A stretch of DNA of 64,000 nt, taken from the NCBI RefSeq assembly GCF_001187435.1, contig NZ_LFXA01000011.1:248001-312000 (forward strand), in the 5' to 3' direction. Under the pieces are notes generated by a model that had not been told where the DNA came from, did not search any database, and was given only the letters and a program-made list of their open reading frames with translations. Shown piece after piece: positions 7,746 through 15,567 of this stretch. Within the stretch, counting starts at the first letter, position 1. The number at the start of each line of letters is the position of its first letter. Source of the DNA: Streptomyces caatingaensis (lineage in GTDB: Bacteria > Actinomycetota > Actinomycetes > Streptomycetales > Streptomycetaceae). Both the position numbers and the translations under genes were made by a program.

Positions 7746-8582
7746 ATGGCGAACTTCACCGCCGCTGACGTCAAGGCTCTCCGTGAGAAGACCGGCGCCG
7801 GCATGATGGACTGCAAGAAGGCCCTCGACGAGGCCAACGGTGACCTCGAGAAGGCCATCGAGATCGTCCGCGTCAAGGGCCTCAAGGGCGTCGCCAAGCG
7901 CGAGAGCCGCACCACCGAGAACGGTGCCGTCGCCTCCCTGATCGCCGACGACAACACCTCCGGTGTCATCGTCGAGCTGAAGTGCGAGACCGACTTCGTC
8001 GCCAAGGGCGAGAAGTTCGTGGCCGTCGCCGACGCCCTGGCCGCCCACATCGCCACGTCCGCCCCGGCCGACCTGGAGGCCCTGCTCGCCTCCGAGATCG
8101 AGGCCGGCAAGACCGTTCAGGCCTTCATCGACGAGGCCAACGCCACCCTGGGCGAGAAGATCGTCGTCGACCGCTTCGCGCGCTTCGCCGACGGCTACGT
8201 CTCCGCGTACATGCACCGCACCGCCGCGGACCTGCCCCCGCAGGTCGGCGTCCTGGTCGAGCTGGACAAGGAGAACGCCGAGGTCGCCAAGGACGTCGCG
8301 CAGCACATCGCCGCCTTCGCGCCTAAGTTCCTCTCCCGCGAGGACATCCCGGCCGAGGTCGTCGAGAACGAGCGCCGCATCGCCGAGGAGACCGCCCGCG
8401 CCGAGGGCAAGCCCGAGGCCGCCCTGCCGAAGATCGTCGAGGGTCGCGTCACCGGCTTCTTCAAGGAGCAGGTCCTGCTGGACCAGGCGTTCGCCAAGGA
8501 CAACAAGAAGACCGTCCAGAAGGTCCTGGACGAGGCCGGTGTCACGCTGAAGCGCTTCTCGCGCATCCGCGTCGGCGCCTGA
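7746..8582 (+). CDS. tsf: Elongation factor Ts
   Basis: EF-Ts is the nucleotide exchange factor for EF-Tu. It has 278 residues, a normal length for Streptomyces. The N-terminal UBA-like domain and family signature are seen in VKALREKTGAGMMDCKKAL (residues 9-27), and the core dimerisation region has ELKCETDFVAKGEKF. The ATG at 7746 follows GAAGGATTTCAGAG. It is the second gene of the rpsB-tsf pair and is followed by a strong stem-loop before pyrH. Confidence 0.98.
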   Translation: MANFTAADVKALREKTGAGMMDCKKALDEANGDLEKAIEIVRVKGLKGVAKRESRTTENGAVASLIADDNTSGVIVELKCETDFVAKGEKFVAVADALAAHIATSAPADLEALLASEIEAGKTVQAFIDEANATLGEKIVVDRFARFADGYVSAYMHRTAADLPPQVGVLVELDKENAEVAKDVAQHIAAFAPKFLSREDIPAEVVENERRIAEETARAEGKPEAALPKIVEGRVTGFFKEQVLLDQAFAKDNKKTVQKVLDEAGVTLKRFSRIRVGA

Positions 8583-8671
8583 GCCGCCCGACACAGGGCA
8601 GCGAACGACCGGCGACCCGCTAGGGTCGTACGCAGCCGACCGTCCACCGGCCGGCCGCTGATGTGACGAGG

Positions 8672-8719
8672 AGGCCATTGCCGCAGAGGGAACCGAAAGG
8701 ACCCAACCGGCAATGGCCT
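8672..8719 (+). terminator. 12-bp stem-loop between tsf and pyrH
   Basis: AGGCCATTGCCG (8672-8683) pairs perfectly with CGGCAATGGCCT (8708-8719) across a 24-nt loop, and the stem is followed by TCTTCG. It lies between tsf and the pyrH ribosome site. It resembles a factor-independent terminator or attenuator for rpsB-tsf and shortens readthrough into pyrH. Confidence 0.6.
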
Positions 8720-8747
8720 TCTTCGTATGTGCACGAGGAGAACTCCA

Positions 8748-9527
8748 ATGAATCAGGGTGCGGACGCGCGCGAGGCCGCCGACGACACGAACGCCGACCA
8801 GGGAAAGCCCCGCCGGTTCCTGCTGAAACTGTCGGGTGAGGCCTTCGCCGGCGGCGGAGGGCTCGGTGTCGACCCCGATGTCGTGCACGCCATCGCCCGG
8901 GAGATCGCGGCCGTGGTCCGCGAGGGCTACGAGATCGCCGTGGTCATCGGCGGCGGCAACTTCTTCCGCGGCGCCGAGCTCCAGCAGCGCGGCATGGACC
9001 GGGCCCGCTCGGACTACATGGGCATGCTCGGCACCGTGATGAACAGCCTCGCCCTCCAGGACTTCCTGGCCAAGGAGGGCGTGGAGACCCGGGTCCAGAC
9101 CGGCATCACCATGGGCCAGGTCGCCGAGCCGTTCATCCCGCTGCGCGCCGTGCGCCACCTGGAGAAGGGCCGCGTCGTGATCTTCGGCGCGGGCATGGGC
9201 ATGCCCTACTTCTCCACCGACACCACCGCCGCCCAGCGCGCCCTGGAGATCCACGCCGAGGCGATCCTCATGGGCAAGAACGGCGTCGACGGGGTCTACG
9301 ACTCGGATCCGAAGAAGAACCCGAACGCGGTCAAGTTCGACGCGCTCGAGTACGGCGAGGTGCTCTCCCGCGGCCTCAAGGTCGCCGACGCCACCGCCAT
9401 CAGCCTGTGCATGGACAACAAGCTGCCGATCCTGGTGTTCGAGCTGCTCGCCGAGGGCAACATCGCCCGCGCCGTCAAGGGTGAGAAGATCGGCACGCTC
9501 GTGAGCGACCAGGGCACGCGGGACTGA
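8748..9527 (+). CDS. pyrH: UMP kinase
   Basis: UMP kinase phosphorylates UMP to UDP in pyrimidine synthesis. The ATG at 8748 follows a good GAGGAG (8735-8740) and gives 259 residues; the first 20 are a variable acidic extension before the core (RFLLKLSGEAFAG). Bacterial PyrH amino-acid-kinase motifs are all visible: VVIGGGNFFRG, the MDRARSDYMGMLGTVMNSL segment, and IFGAGMGMPYFSTDT. The fold is that of the hexameric bacterial enzyme, distinct from eukaryotic UMP/CMP kinases. A perfect 11-bp stem-loop follows the gene. Confidence 0.97.
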   Translation: MNQGADAREAADDTNADQGKPRRFLLKLSGEAFAGGGGLGVDPDVVHAIAREIAAVVREGYEIAVVIGGGNFFRGAELQQRGMDRARSDYMGMLGTVMNSLALQDFLAKEGVETRVQTGITMGQVAEPFIPLRAVRHLEKGRVVIFGAGMGMPYFSTDTTAAQRALEIHAEAILMGKNGVDGVYDSDPKKNPNAVKFDALEYGEVLSRGLKVADATAISLCMDNKLPILVFELLAEGNIARAVKGEKIGTLVSDQGTRD

Positions 9528-9538
9528 CACGCCCCGCA

Positions 9539-9574
9539 GCCGTCCGCCGCGCCCCCGGGCCGCCGGCGGACGGC
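9539..9574 (+). terminator. Stem-loop terminator after pyrH
   Basis: GCCGTCCGCCG (9539-9549) pairs perfectly with CGGCGGACGGC (9564-9574) over a 14-nt loop, starting 11 nt after the pyrH stop. There is no T-tract, which is usual for Streptomyces terminators. Confidence 0.55.
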
Positions 9575-9696
9575 AACTCCGGGCCGCGGGAAGACCACGG
9601 CACGGGGATGGACAACCGCCTGCCGGTCGGACACCGTGCAGGAGAAGACGCGCGCAGGGGCGAGGCTCTGCTTACTGATAACACCAGGAGCAAGTG

Positions 9697-10254
9697 GTGA
9701 TCGAAGAGATCCTCCTCGAAGCCGAGGAGAAGATGGAGAAGGCCGTTGTGGTCGCCAAGGAGGACTTCGCGGCGATCCGCACCGGGCGTGCGCACCCGGC
9801 GATGTTCAACAAGATCGTGGCGGACTACTACGGTGCGCTGACGCCCATCAACCAGCTGGCGTCGTTCTCGGTGCCCGAGCCGCGCATGGCCGTGGTGACC
9901 CCCTTCGACAAGAGCGCGCTGCGCAACATCGAGCAGGCCATCCGCGACTCGGACCTGGGTGTCAACCCCAGCAACGACGGCAACATCATCCGGGTGACCT
10001 TCCCCGAGCTCACCGAGGAGCGCCGCCGGGAGTTCATCAAGGTCGCCAAGGGCAAGGGCGAGGACGCGAAGGTGTCCATCCGCTCCGTCCGCCGCAAGGC
10101 CAAGGACGCGCTGGACAAGCTCGTCAAGGACAAGGAGTCCGGCGAGGACGACGTGCGGCGCGCGGAGAAGGAGCTCGACGACACCACCGCGAAGTACGTG
10201 GCGCAGGTGGACGAGCTGCTCAAGCACAAGGAAGCCGAGCTGCTCGAGGTCTGA
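9697..10254 (+). CDS. frr: Ribosome recycling factor
   Basis: RRF works with EF-G to split the post-termination ribosome. The protein has 185 residues with the expected three-helix-bundle sequence (MIEEILLEAEEKMEKAVVV, IRTGRAHPAMFNKI, RRKAKDALDKL). The GTG at 9697 is preferred over the adjacent GTG at 9694 because it gives the conserved MIEEI start and is well placed after CAGGAG. The stop overlaps the cdsA start (TGATG), implying coupled translation. Confidence 0.97.
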   Translation: MIEEILLEAEEKMEKAVVVAKEDFAAIRTGRAHPAMFNKIVADYYGALTPINQLASFSVPEPRMAVVTPFDKSALRNIEQAIRDSDLGVNPSNDGNIIRVTFPELTEERRREFIKVAKGKGEDAKVSIRSVRRKAKDALDKLVKDKESGEDDVRRAEKELDDTTAKYVAQVDELLKHKEAELLEV

Positions 10255-11345
10255 TGAACGACGCATCCTGGGGAGCCCCGTCGCGCGCCGGGCAGTGGGG
10301 GGCCGCCGACCGGGTCCCCCCGTTCCCGGCGGGTCCCGTGGGCGAAGCGGCCGTGGCGGCGCAGACTCGCCCCATGCCGATCGTGCCCGACGCAGGCGGA
10401 GACCAGGACGACCGTGACCAGGGGGCCACGCACCTGAGTGGCCCCCTGTTCCGCGACGAAAGCGACCGAGGGGAGCCCGACATCCGGCCGCAGGAGCCCG
10501 CCGCCCCCCAGGCGCCCAAGGCGGGCAAGAAGAGCGCGGGACGCGACCTGCGTGCCGCGATAGGGGTGGGACTGGGCCTCGGCGCGGTCATCGTCGCCTC
10601 GCTGTTCATCTACAAGCCCGTCTTCCTCGGCGTCATCGTCGTCGCCGTGGTCGTCGGCCTGTGGGAGCTGACCTCGCGGCTCGCCGAGCGCAAGGGGATC
10701 AGGGCGCCGCTGGTGCCGCTGGCCATCGGCGGCGCGGCGATGACGGTCGCCGGGTACGTCAACGGTTCCGAGGGCGCGTGGGTCGCCATGGCCTTCACGG
10801 CGCTGGCGGTGCTGGTGTGGCGGATGACCGAGCCGCCGGACGACTACCTCAAGGACGTCACGGCGGGCATCTTCGCCGCGTTCTACGTGCCGTTCCTCGC
10901 CACCTTCGTGGCGCTGATGCTGGCCGCGGACGACGGTGCCTGGCGGGTGCTGACCTTCCTGATCCTCACGGTGGTCAGCGACACCGGCGCCTACGCGGTG
11001 GGCTGGCGGTTCGGCAGGCACAAGCTCGCGCCGCGCATCAGCCCCGGCAAGACCCGCGAGGGCCTGGTGGGCGCCGTGCTGTTCGCGATGGCCGCGGGCG
11101 CGCTGTGCATGCGGTACCTGATCGACGGTGGTCAGTGGTGGCACGGCCTGCTGCTGGGCCTGGCGGTCGCAGTCAGCGCCACGCTGGGCGACCTCGGCGA
11201 GTCGATGATCAAGCGCGACCTGGGCATCAAGGACATGGGCCGGCTCCTGCCGGGCCATGGCGGGATCATGGACCGACTGGATTCGCTGTTGCCGACGGCT
11301 CCGGTGGTGTGGTTGTTGCTGGTGGCGTTTGTGGGGTCGGGCTGA
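10254..11345 (+). CDS. cdsA: Phosphatidate cytidylyltransferase (CDP-diglyceride synthase)
   Basis: This enzyme makes CDP-diacylglycerol from CTP and phosphatidate at the membrane. It has 363 residues with about 90 hydrophilic N-terminal residues, then about seven to eight membrane segments. The CDS signature is intact near the C-terminus (SMIKRDLGIKDMGRLLPGHG, then GIMDRLDSLL). The start overlaps the frr stop. The last 11 codons are unusual: TTG, GTT, TTT and GGG replace the usual C/G-ending codons, and a second copy of the 3' end with normal codon use lies 136 bp downstream. The present tail may therefore be a replacement. Confidence 0.93.
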   Translation: MNDASWGAPSRAGQWGAADRVPPFPAGPVGEAAVAAQTRPMPIVPDAGGDQDDRDQGATHLSGPLFRDESDRGEPDIRPQEPAAPQAPKAGKKSAGRDLRAAIGVGLGLGAVIVASLFIYKPVFLGVIVVAVVVGLWELTSRLAERKGIRAPLVPLAIGGAAMTVAGYVNGSEGAWVAMAFTALAVLVWRMTEPPDDYLKDVTAGIFAAFYVPFLATFVALMLAADDGAWRVLTFLILTVVSDTGAYAVGWRFGRHKLAPRISPGKTREGLVGAVLFAMAAGALCMRYLIDGGQWWHGLLLGLAVAVSATLGDLGESMIKRDLGIKDMGRLLPGHGGIMDRLDSLLPTAPVVWLLLVAFVGSG

Positions 11346-11478
11346 CGTCGGGTTGTGGTCGGGCCATGGCGCCACGCGGCGGTAGCCGCGCGTCGGGTGC
11401 TGTATGGACCGCCTGGATTCGCTGTTGCCGACGGCTCCGGTGGTGTGGCTGCTGCCGGTGGCCTTCGCCGGCGCCTGA
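11268..11478 (+). repeat. Direct duplication of the cdsA 3' end (att-like scar)
   Basis: Copy 1 is the current cdsA end (11268-11345). Copy 2 (11404-11478) is an orphan that begins with an in-frame ATGGACCG and ends in its own TGA. They share a perfect 36-bp core (11277-11312 and 11413-11448) and then diverge. The copy-2 tail has normal Streptomyces codons, the copy-1 tail does not. Both are preceded by GGGCCATGGCG. This is the pattern left when an element integrates in a gene end, supplies a new 3' end, and later loses its interior. Confidence 0.6.
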
Positions 11479-11557
11479 GCCGCGGCGTTCGCCCGACGGG
11501 GTCCGTCGTCCACAGGGCGGCGGACCCCGTCCGCGCATCTGCGACACTGGATGCATC

Positions 11558-12664
11558 ATGCCTAAGCCCGGAGAACTGACCTTCGTCGCCCCGCGGGGAG
11601 CCAAGAAGCCCCCGCGGCACCTCGCCGACCTCTCGCCCGCCGAGCGCAAGGAGGCCGTCGCCGCCATCGGCGAGAAGCCCTTCCGGGCGAAGCAGCTGTC
11701 CCAGCACTACTTCGCGCGATACGCCCACGACCCGGCCGAGTGGACGGACATCCCCGCCGCCGCCCGCGAGAAGCTCGCCGGCGAGCTGCTGCCGGAGCTG
11801 ATGAGCGTCGTGCGGCACATCTCGTGCGACGACGACACCACCCGCAAGACCCTGTGGCGCCTGCACGACGGCAAGCTCGTGGAGTCCGTCCTGATGCGCT
11901 ACCCGGACCGGGTCACGATGTGCATCAGCTCCCAGGCCGGCTGCGGCATGAACTGCCCGTTCTGCGCCACCGGCCAGGCGGGGCTCGACCGCAACCTGTC
12001 CACGGCCGAGATCGTCCACCAGATCGTGGACGGCATGCGCGCCCTGCGCGACGGCGAGGTGCCCGGAGGCCCGGCGCGGCTGTCCAACATCGTCTTCATG
12101 GGCATGGGCGAGCCGCTCGCCAACTACAAGCGCGTCGTCGGCGCGATCCGCCGGCTGACCGACCCCGAGCCGGACGGCCTGGGCCTGTCGCAGCGCGGCA
12201 TCACCGTCTCGACCGTCGGCCTGGTTCCGGCCATGCACCGCTTCGCCGACGAGGGCTTCAAGTGCCGCCTCGCGGTCTCCCTGCACGCGCCGGACGACGA
12301 GCTGCGCGACACCCTCGTCCCGGTCAACACCCGCTGGAAGGTCCGCGAGGTGCTGGACGCGGCCTGGGAGTACGCGGAGAAGTCCGGCCGCCGGGTCTCC
12401 ATCGAGTACGCCCTGATCCGCGACATCAACGACCAGGCGTGGCGCGGCGATCTGCTGGGCCGGCTCCTCAAGGGCCGCCGGGTGCACGTCAACCTCATCC
12501 CGCTCAACCCCACGCCGGGCTCGAAGTGGACGGCCTCGCGGCCGGAGGACGAGCGGGCGTTCGTCGAGGCGATCGCGGCGCACGGCGTGCCGGTGACCGT
12601 CCGGGACACGCGCGGTCAGGAGATCGACGGCGCGTGCGGCCAGCTGGCCGCGACCGAGCGCTGA
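11558..12664 (+). CDS. rlmN: 23S rRNA (adenine2503-C2)-methyltransferase RlmN
   Basis: This radical-SAM enzyme methylates A2503 of 23S rRNA (and A37 of some tRNAs). It has 368 residues. The CxxxCxxC cluster is CGMNCPFC, near residue 129, followed by GMGEPLANY and the late AIAAHGVPVTVRDTRGQEID region, which holds the methyl-carrying surroundings. The open frame continues upstream into cdsA sequence, but the ATG at 11558 gives the conserved start (MPKPGELTFVAPRG). No Shine-Dalgarno sequence is evident. A single DnaA-box-like TCGTCCACA lies at 11507-11515 in its upstream region. Confidence 0.95.
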   Translation: MPKPGELTFVAPRGAKKPPRHLADLSPAERKEAVAAIGEKPFRAKQLSQHYFARYAHDPAEWTDIPAAAREKLAGELLPELMSVVRHISCDDDTTRKTLWRLHDGKLVESVLMRYPDRVTMCISSQAGCGMNCPFCATGQAGLDRNLSTAEIVHQIVDGMRALRDGEVPGGPARLSNIVFMGMGEPLANYKRVVGAIRRLTDPEPDGLGLSQRGITVSTVGLVPAMHRFADEGFKCRLAVSLHAPDDELRDTLVPVNTRWKVREVLDAAWEYAEKSGRRVSIEYALIRDINDQAWRGDLLGRLLKGRRVHVNLIPLNPTPGSKWTASRPEDERAFVEAIAAHGVPVTVRDTRGQEIDGACGQLAATER

Positions 12665-12714
12665 GCGGGCCCGTTCCCGCGCACTGATACGGTGCATTCG
12701 CACAAATGAACATT

Positions 12715-12803
12715 CCGACAGGGGAGCGCCTCGGCGCTGAGAGTGCGGCACGGCCCGCAGACCCTCGGACCTGATCCGGTTAGTACCGGCGTAGGGAGTC
12801 AGC
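12715..12803 (+). promoter_or_regulatory. TPP (thiamine pyrophosphate) riboswitch
   Basis: The conserved THI-box parts are in order: GGGGAGC (12721), CTGAGAG (12737-12743, pyrimidine sensor), ACCTGATCC (12769-12777) and the 3' strand TAGTACCGGCGTAGGGAGTC (12781-12800, pyrophosphate sensor). The only ribosome-binding sequence for the next gene (AGGGAG, 12793-12798) lies inside the 3' conserved strand, so TPP binding should block translation directly. The start codon follows at 12809. Confidence 0.93.
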
Positions 12804-12808
12804 ACCAC

Positions 12809-13897
12809 ATGAACACCACCCTCCGGCGTGCCCTCGGCGCGGCGGCCGTCGCCGCGCTCGCCCTCCCGGCCCTCGCCGCCTGCGGCGGCTCGGGCGGTTC
12901 GGACGAGGCCGACGGCGGCAAGACCGTCACCCTCGTCTCGCACGACTCGTTCGTCGCCTCCAAGCAGGTGCTCGACGAGTTCACCAAGGAGACCGGCTAC
13001 AAGGTCTCCGTGCTCAAGAGCGGCGACGCCGGGCGGGCGGTCAACCAGGCGATCCTGTCGAAGAGCCACCCCCAGGGCGACGTGTTCTTCGGCGTGGACA
13101 ACACCCTCCTCTCCCGGGCGCTCGACAACGGGATCTTCACCTCGTACGAGGCCAAGGGCCTGGACCGGGTGCCCAAGGACCTCCAGCCGGACGCCGGTGA
13201 GCACCGGGTGACGCCGGTCGACACCGGCGACATCTGCGTCAACTACGACCGCGCCTACTTCGCCGACCACAAGCTGGCCCCGCCGCAGTCCCTCGACGAC
13301 CTCGTGAAGCCCGAGTACAAGGGCCTGCTGGTCACCGAGAACGCCGCGACCTCCTCGCCGGGGCTCGCCTTCCAGCTCGCCACCGTCGCCAAGTACGGCG
13401 ACGACGGCTGGCAGGACTACTGGAAGAAGCTCAAGGACAACGGCGTCGAGGTCGTCGACGGCTGGGAGCAGGCGTACAACAACCGCTTCTCCGGCTCCGT
13501 CGCCGGCCGGAAGGCCAAGGGCGACCGCCCGCTGGTCGTCTCCTACGCCTCCAGCCCGCCCGCCGAGGTGCTGGGCATGAAGAACAGGCCCGCGGAGGGC
13601 CCGACCGGCGTCGCGACCGGCACCTGCTTCCGGCAGACCGAGTTCGCCGGGCTGCTCAAGGGCGCGAAGAACCCCAAGGGCGGCAAGGCGCTGATCGACT
13701 TCCTGCTGGGCCGGACGTTCCAGGAGGACATGCCGCTCAGCATGTTCGTCAGGCCCGTGAACCCGGACGCCAAGCTGCCCGAGGTCTTCACCCGTTACGG
13801 GGCGAAGGCCGACGCGCCGTACACCCTCGCCCCCGAGAAGATCGCGAAGAACCGCGACCAGTGGGTCAAGGCATGGTCCTCGCTCGTCCTGAAGTGA
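12809..13897 (+). CDS. thiB: Thiamine ABC transporter substrate-binding lipoprotein (ThiB-type)
   Basis: This 362-residue extracellular lipoprotein captures thiamine or its phosphates. It has a signal peptide with lipobox ALAAC at about residues 21-25 and a periplasmic-binding-protein type II fold (TVTLVSHDSFVASKQVLDEF at the start of the mature protein, later DTGDICVNYDRAYF). The ATG at 12809 is chosen because it follows the riboswitch; an upstream in-frame start at 12743 falls inside the aptamer. It overlaps the next gene by 25 nt and forms a three-gene operon with the permease and ATPase. The riboswitch shows that thiamine is the substrate. Confidence 0.92.
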   Translation: MNTTLRRALGAAAVAALALPALAACGGSGGSDEADGGKTVTLVSHDSFVASKQVLDEFTKETGYKVSVLKSGDAGRAVNQAILSKSHPQGDVFFGVDNTLLSRALDNGIFTSYEAKGLDRVPKDLQPDAGEHRVTPVDTGDICVNYDRAYFADHKLAPPQSLDDLVKPEYKGLLVTENAATSSPGLAFQLATVAKYGDDGWQDYWKKLKDNGVEVVDGWEQAYNNRFSGSVAGRKAKGDRPLVVSYASSPPAEVLGMKNRPAEGPTGVATGTCFRQTEFAGLLKGAKNPKGGKALIDFLLGRTFQEDMPLSMFVRPVNPDAKLPEVFTRYGAKADAPYTLAPEKIAKNRDQWVKAWSSLVLK

Positions 13898-15567
13898 GCC
13901 GCCCCGCAAGGGAGTCGGAGGGCAACCGGGGTACGGCGGTCCGGCTCGGGCTCATGGCCCTGCCGCTCGCCTTCTTCGGGGTCTTCTTCGCCTACCCGGT
14001 CGCCGCGATCGTCTCGCGCGGTCTGAAGGCCGACGGACACTGGCAGTTCGGCCGGATCGGCGAGGTGGTCACCGACCCGGCGACCGCGCACGTCCTGTGG
14101 TTCACCATCTGGCAGGCGGCCGCCTCCACCGCGCTCACGCTGGCGCTCGCGCTCCCCGGCGCGTACGTCTTCGCGCGCTACGACTTCCCCGGCAAGTCGC
14201 TGCTGCGGGCGGTGGTCACCGTCCCCTTCGTCCTGCCGACCGTCGTGGCCGGCTCCGCCTTCCTGGCCCTGCTCGGCCGCGGCGGCCTGCTCGACGAACT
14301 GTGGGGCGTCCGCCTGGACACCACGGTCTGGGCGATCCTGCTCGCCCACGTCTTCTTCAACTACGCCGTCGTCGTACGGACGGTGGGCGGGCTCTGGGCA
14401 CAGCTCGACCCCCGGCAGGAGGAGGCCGCGCGGGTGCTGGGCGCCGGGCGGTTCGCCGCCTGGCGCCGGGTGACGCTCCCCGCGCTCGCCCCCGCCGTGG
14501 CCGCCGCGGCGCTGATGGTCTTCCTCTTCACCTTCACCTCCTTCGGCACCGTGCAGATCCTCGGCGGACCGCGCTACGCCACGCTGGAGGTGGAGATCTA
14601 CCAGCAGACCGCCGAGCTGCTGGACCTGCCGACGGCGGCGGTGCTCACCCTGGTGCAGTTCGCGGCCGTCGCGGTGCTGCTGCTGGTGCACGCCCGGACC
14701 GTGCGCCGGCGCGAGGCCACGCTGCGGCTGGTGGACGCGCGCCGTACCGCGCGCCGGCCGCGCGGGGCGGCCCAATGGACGCTGCTCGCCGCCGTATTGG
14801 CGGCCGTGGTGCTGCTGATCCTGCTGCCGCTGGTGGTGCTGGTGCTGCGCTCCTTCGACGGTCCCGACGGCTACGGCACCGTCTTCTACCGCGCGCTCGC
14901 CTCGGCCGGGGACAACGGCGGCACCTTCGTCGTCGCCCCGCTGGAGGCCATCGGCAACTCGGTCTCCTACGCGCTGGCCGCCACGGCGATCGCCGTCGTC
15001 GTCGGCGGGCTGGCGGCAGCGGCCCTCACCCGGCGCGAGGGCGTCCTCGTCCGGGGCTTCGACGCGCTGCTGATGCTGCCGCTCGGCACCTCGGCGGTGA
15101 CGGTCGGCTTCGGCTTCCTCATCGCCCTCGACGAGCCGCCGCTCGACCTGCGGACGTCCTGGATCCTCGTGCCGCTCGCCCAGGCGCTCGTGGGCGTGCC
15201 CTTCGTGGTCCGCACCATGCTGCCCGTCCTGCGCGCGGTCGACCCGCGGCTGCGGGAGGCGGCGGCGGTGCTCGGCGCGTCCCCGCTGCGGGCCTGGCGG
15301 GAGGTGGACCTGCCGATGGTCGGCCGGGCGCTGGCCGTCTCCGCGGGGTTCGCCTTCGCGGTCTCGCTGGGGGAGTTCGGGGCGACCGTCTTCATCGCCC
15401 GGCCCGACCGTCCCACCCTGCCCGTCGCCGTCGCCCGGCTGCTGGGCCGGCCCGGGGAGCTCAACTACGGCCAGGCGATGGCCCTCAGCACCGTCCTGAT
15501 GCTGGTGTGCGCGGTGGCGCTGCTGGTGCTGGAGCGGGTGCGCACCGACCGTACGGGAGAGTTCTGA
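13873..15567 (+). CDS. thiP: Thiamine ABC transporter permease (ThiP-type, fused two-domain)
   Basis: This 564-residue integral membrane protein carries two copies of the binding-protein-dependent permease domain in one chain, as in ThiP and iron AfuB-type permeases. Each half ends with an EAA loop: EEAARVLGAGRFAAWRRVTL near residue 190 and REAAAVLGASPLRAWREVDL near residue 468. About twelve hydrophobic segments are visible. The ATG at 13873 lies inside the end of thiB, and the stop overlaps the thiQ start (TGATG), so the three genes are translationally coupled. Confidence 0.92.
   Translation: MVLARPEVSRPARESEGNRGTAVRLGLMALPLAFFGVFFAYPVAAIVSRGLKADGHWQFGRIGEVVTDPATAHVLWFTIWQAAASTALTLALALPGAYVFARYDFPGKSLLRAVVTVPFVLPTVVAGSAFLALLGRGGLLDELWGVRLDTTVWAILLAHVFFNYAVVVRTVGGLWAQLDPRQEEAARVLGAGRFAAWRRVTLPALAPAVAAAALMVFLFTFTSFGTVQILGGPRYATLEVEIYQQTAELLDLPTAAVLTLVQFAAVAVLLLVHARTVRRREATLRLVDARRTARRPRGAAQWTLLAAVLAAVVLLILLPLVVLVLRSFDGPDGYGTVFYRALASAGDNGGTFVVAPLEAIGNSVSYALAATAIAVVVGGLAAAALTRREGVLVRGFDALLMLPLGTSAVTVGFGFLIALDEPPLDLRTSWILVPLAQALVGVPFVVRTMLPVLRAVDPRLREAAAVLGASPLRAWREVDLPMVGRALAVSAGFAFAVSLGEFGATVFIARPDRPTLPVAVARLLGRPGELNYGQAMALSTVLMLVCAVALLVLERVRTDRTGEF

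Noticed and set aside
11404..11478. Small gene encoding MDRLDSLLPTAPVV...
   Set aside because: It is the duplicated 3' end of cdsA without a ribosome site and is better read as a recombination scar.
12743..12808. Longer N-terminus for the thiamine-binding protein
   Set aside because: It would start inside the TPP aptamer; the ATG at 12809 gives a proper lipoprotein signal.
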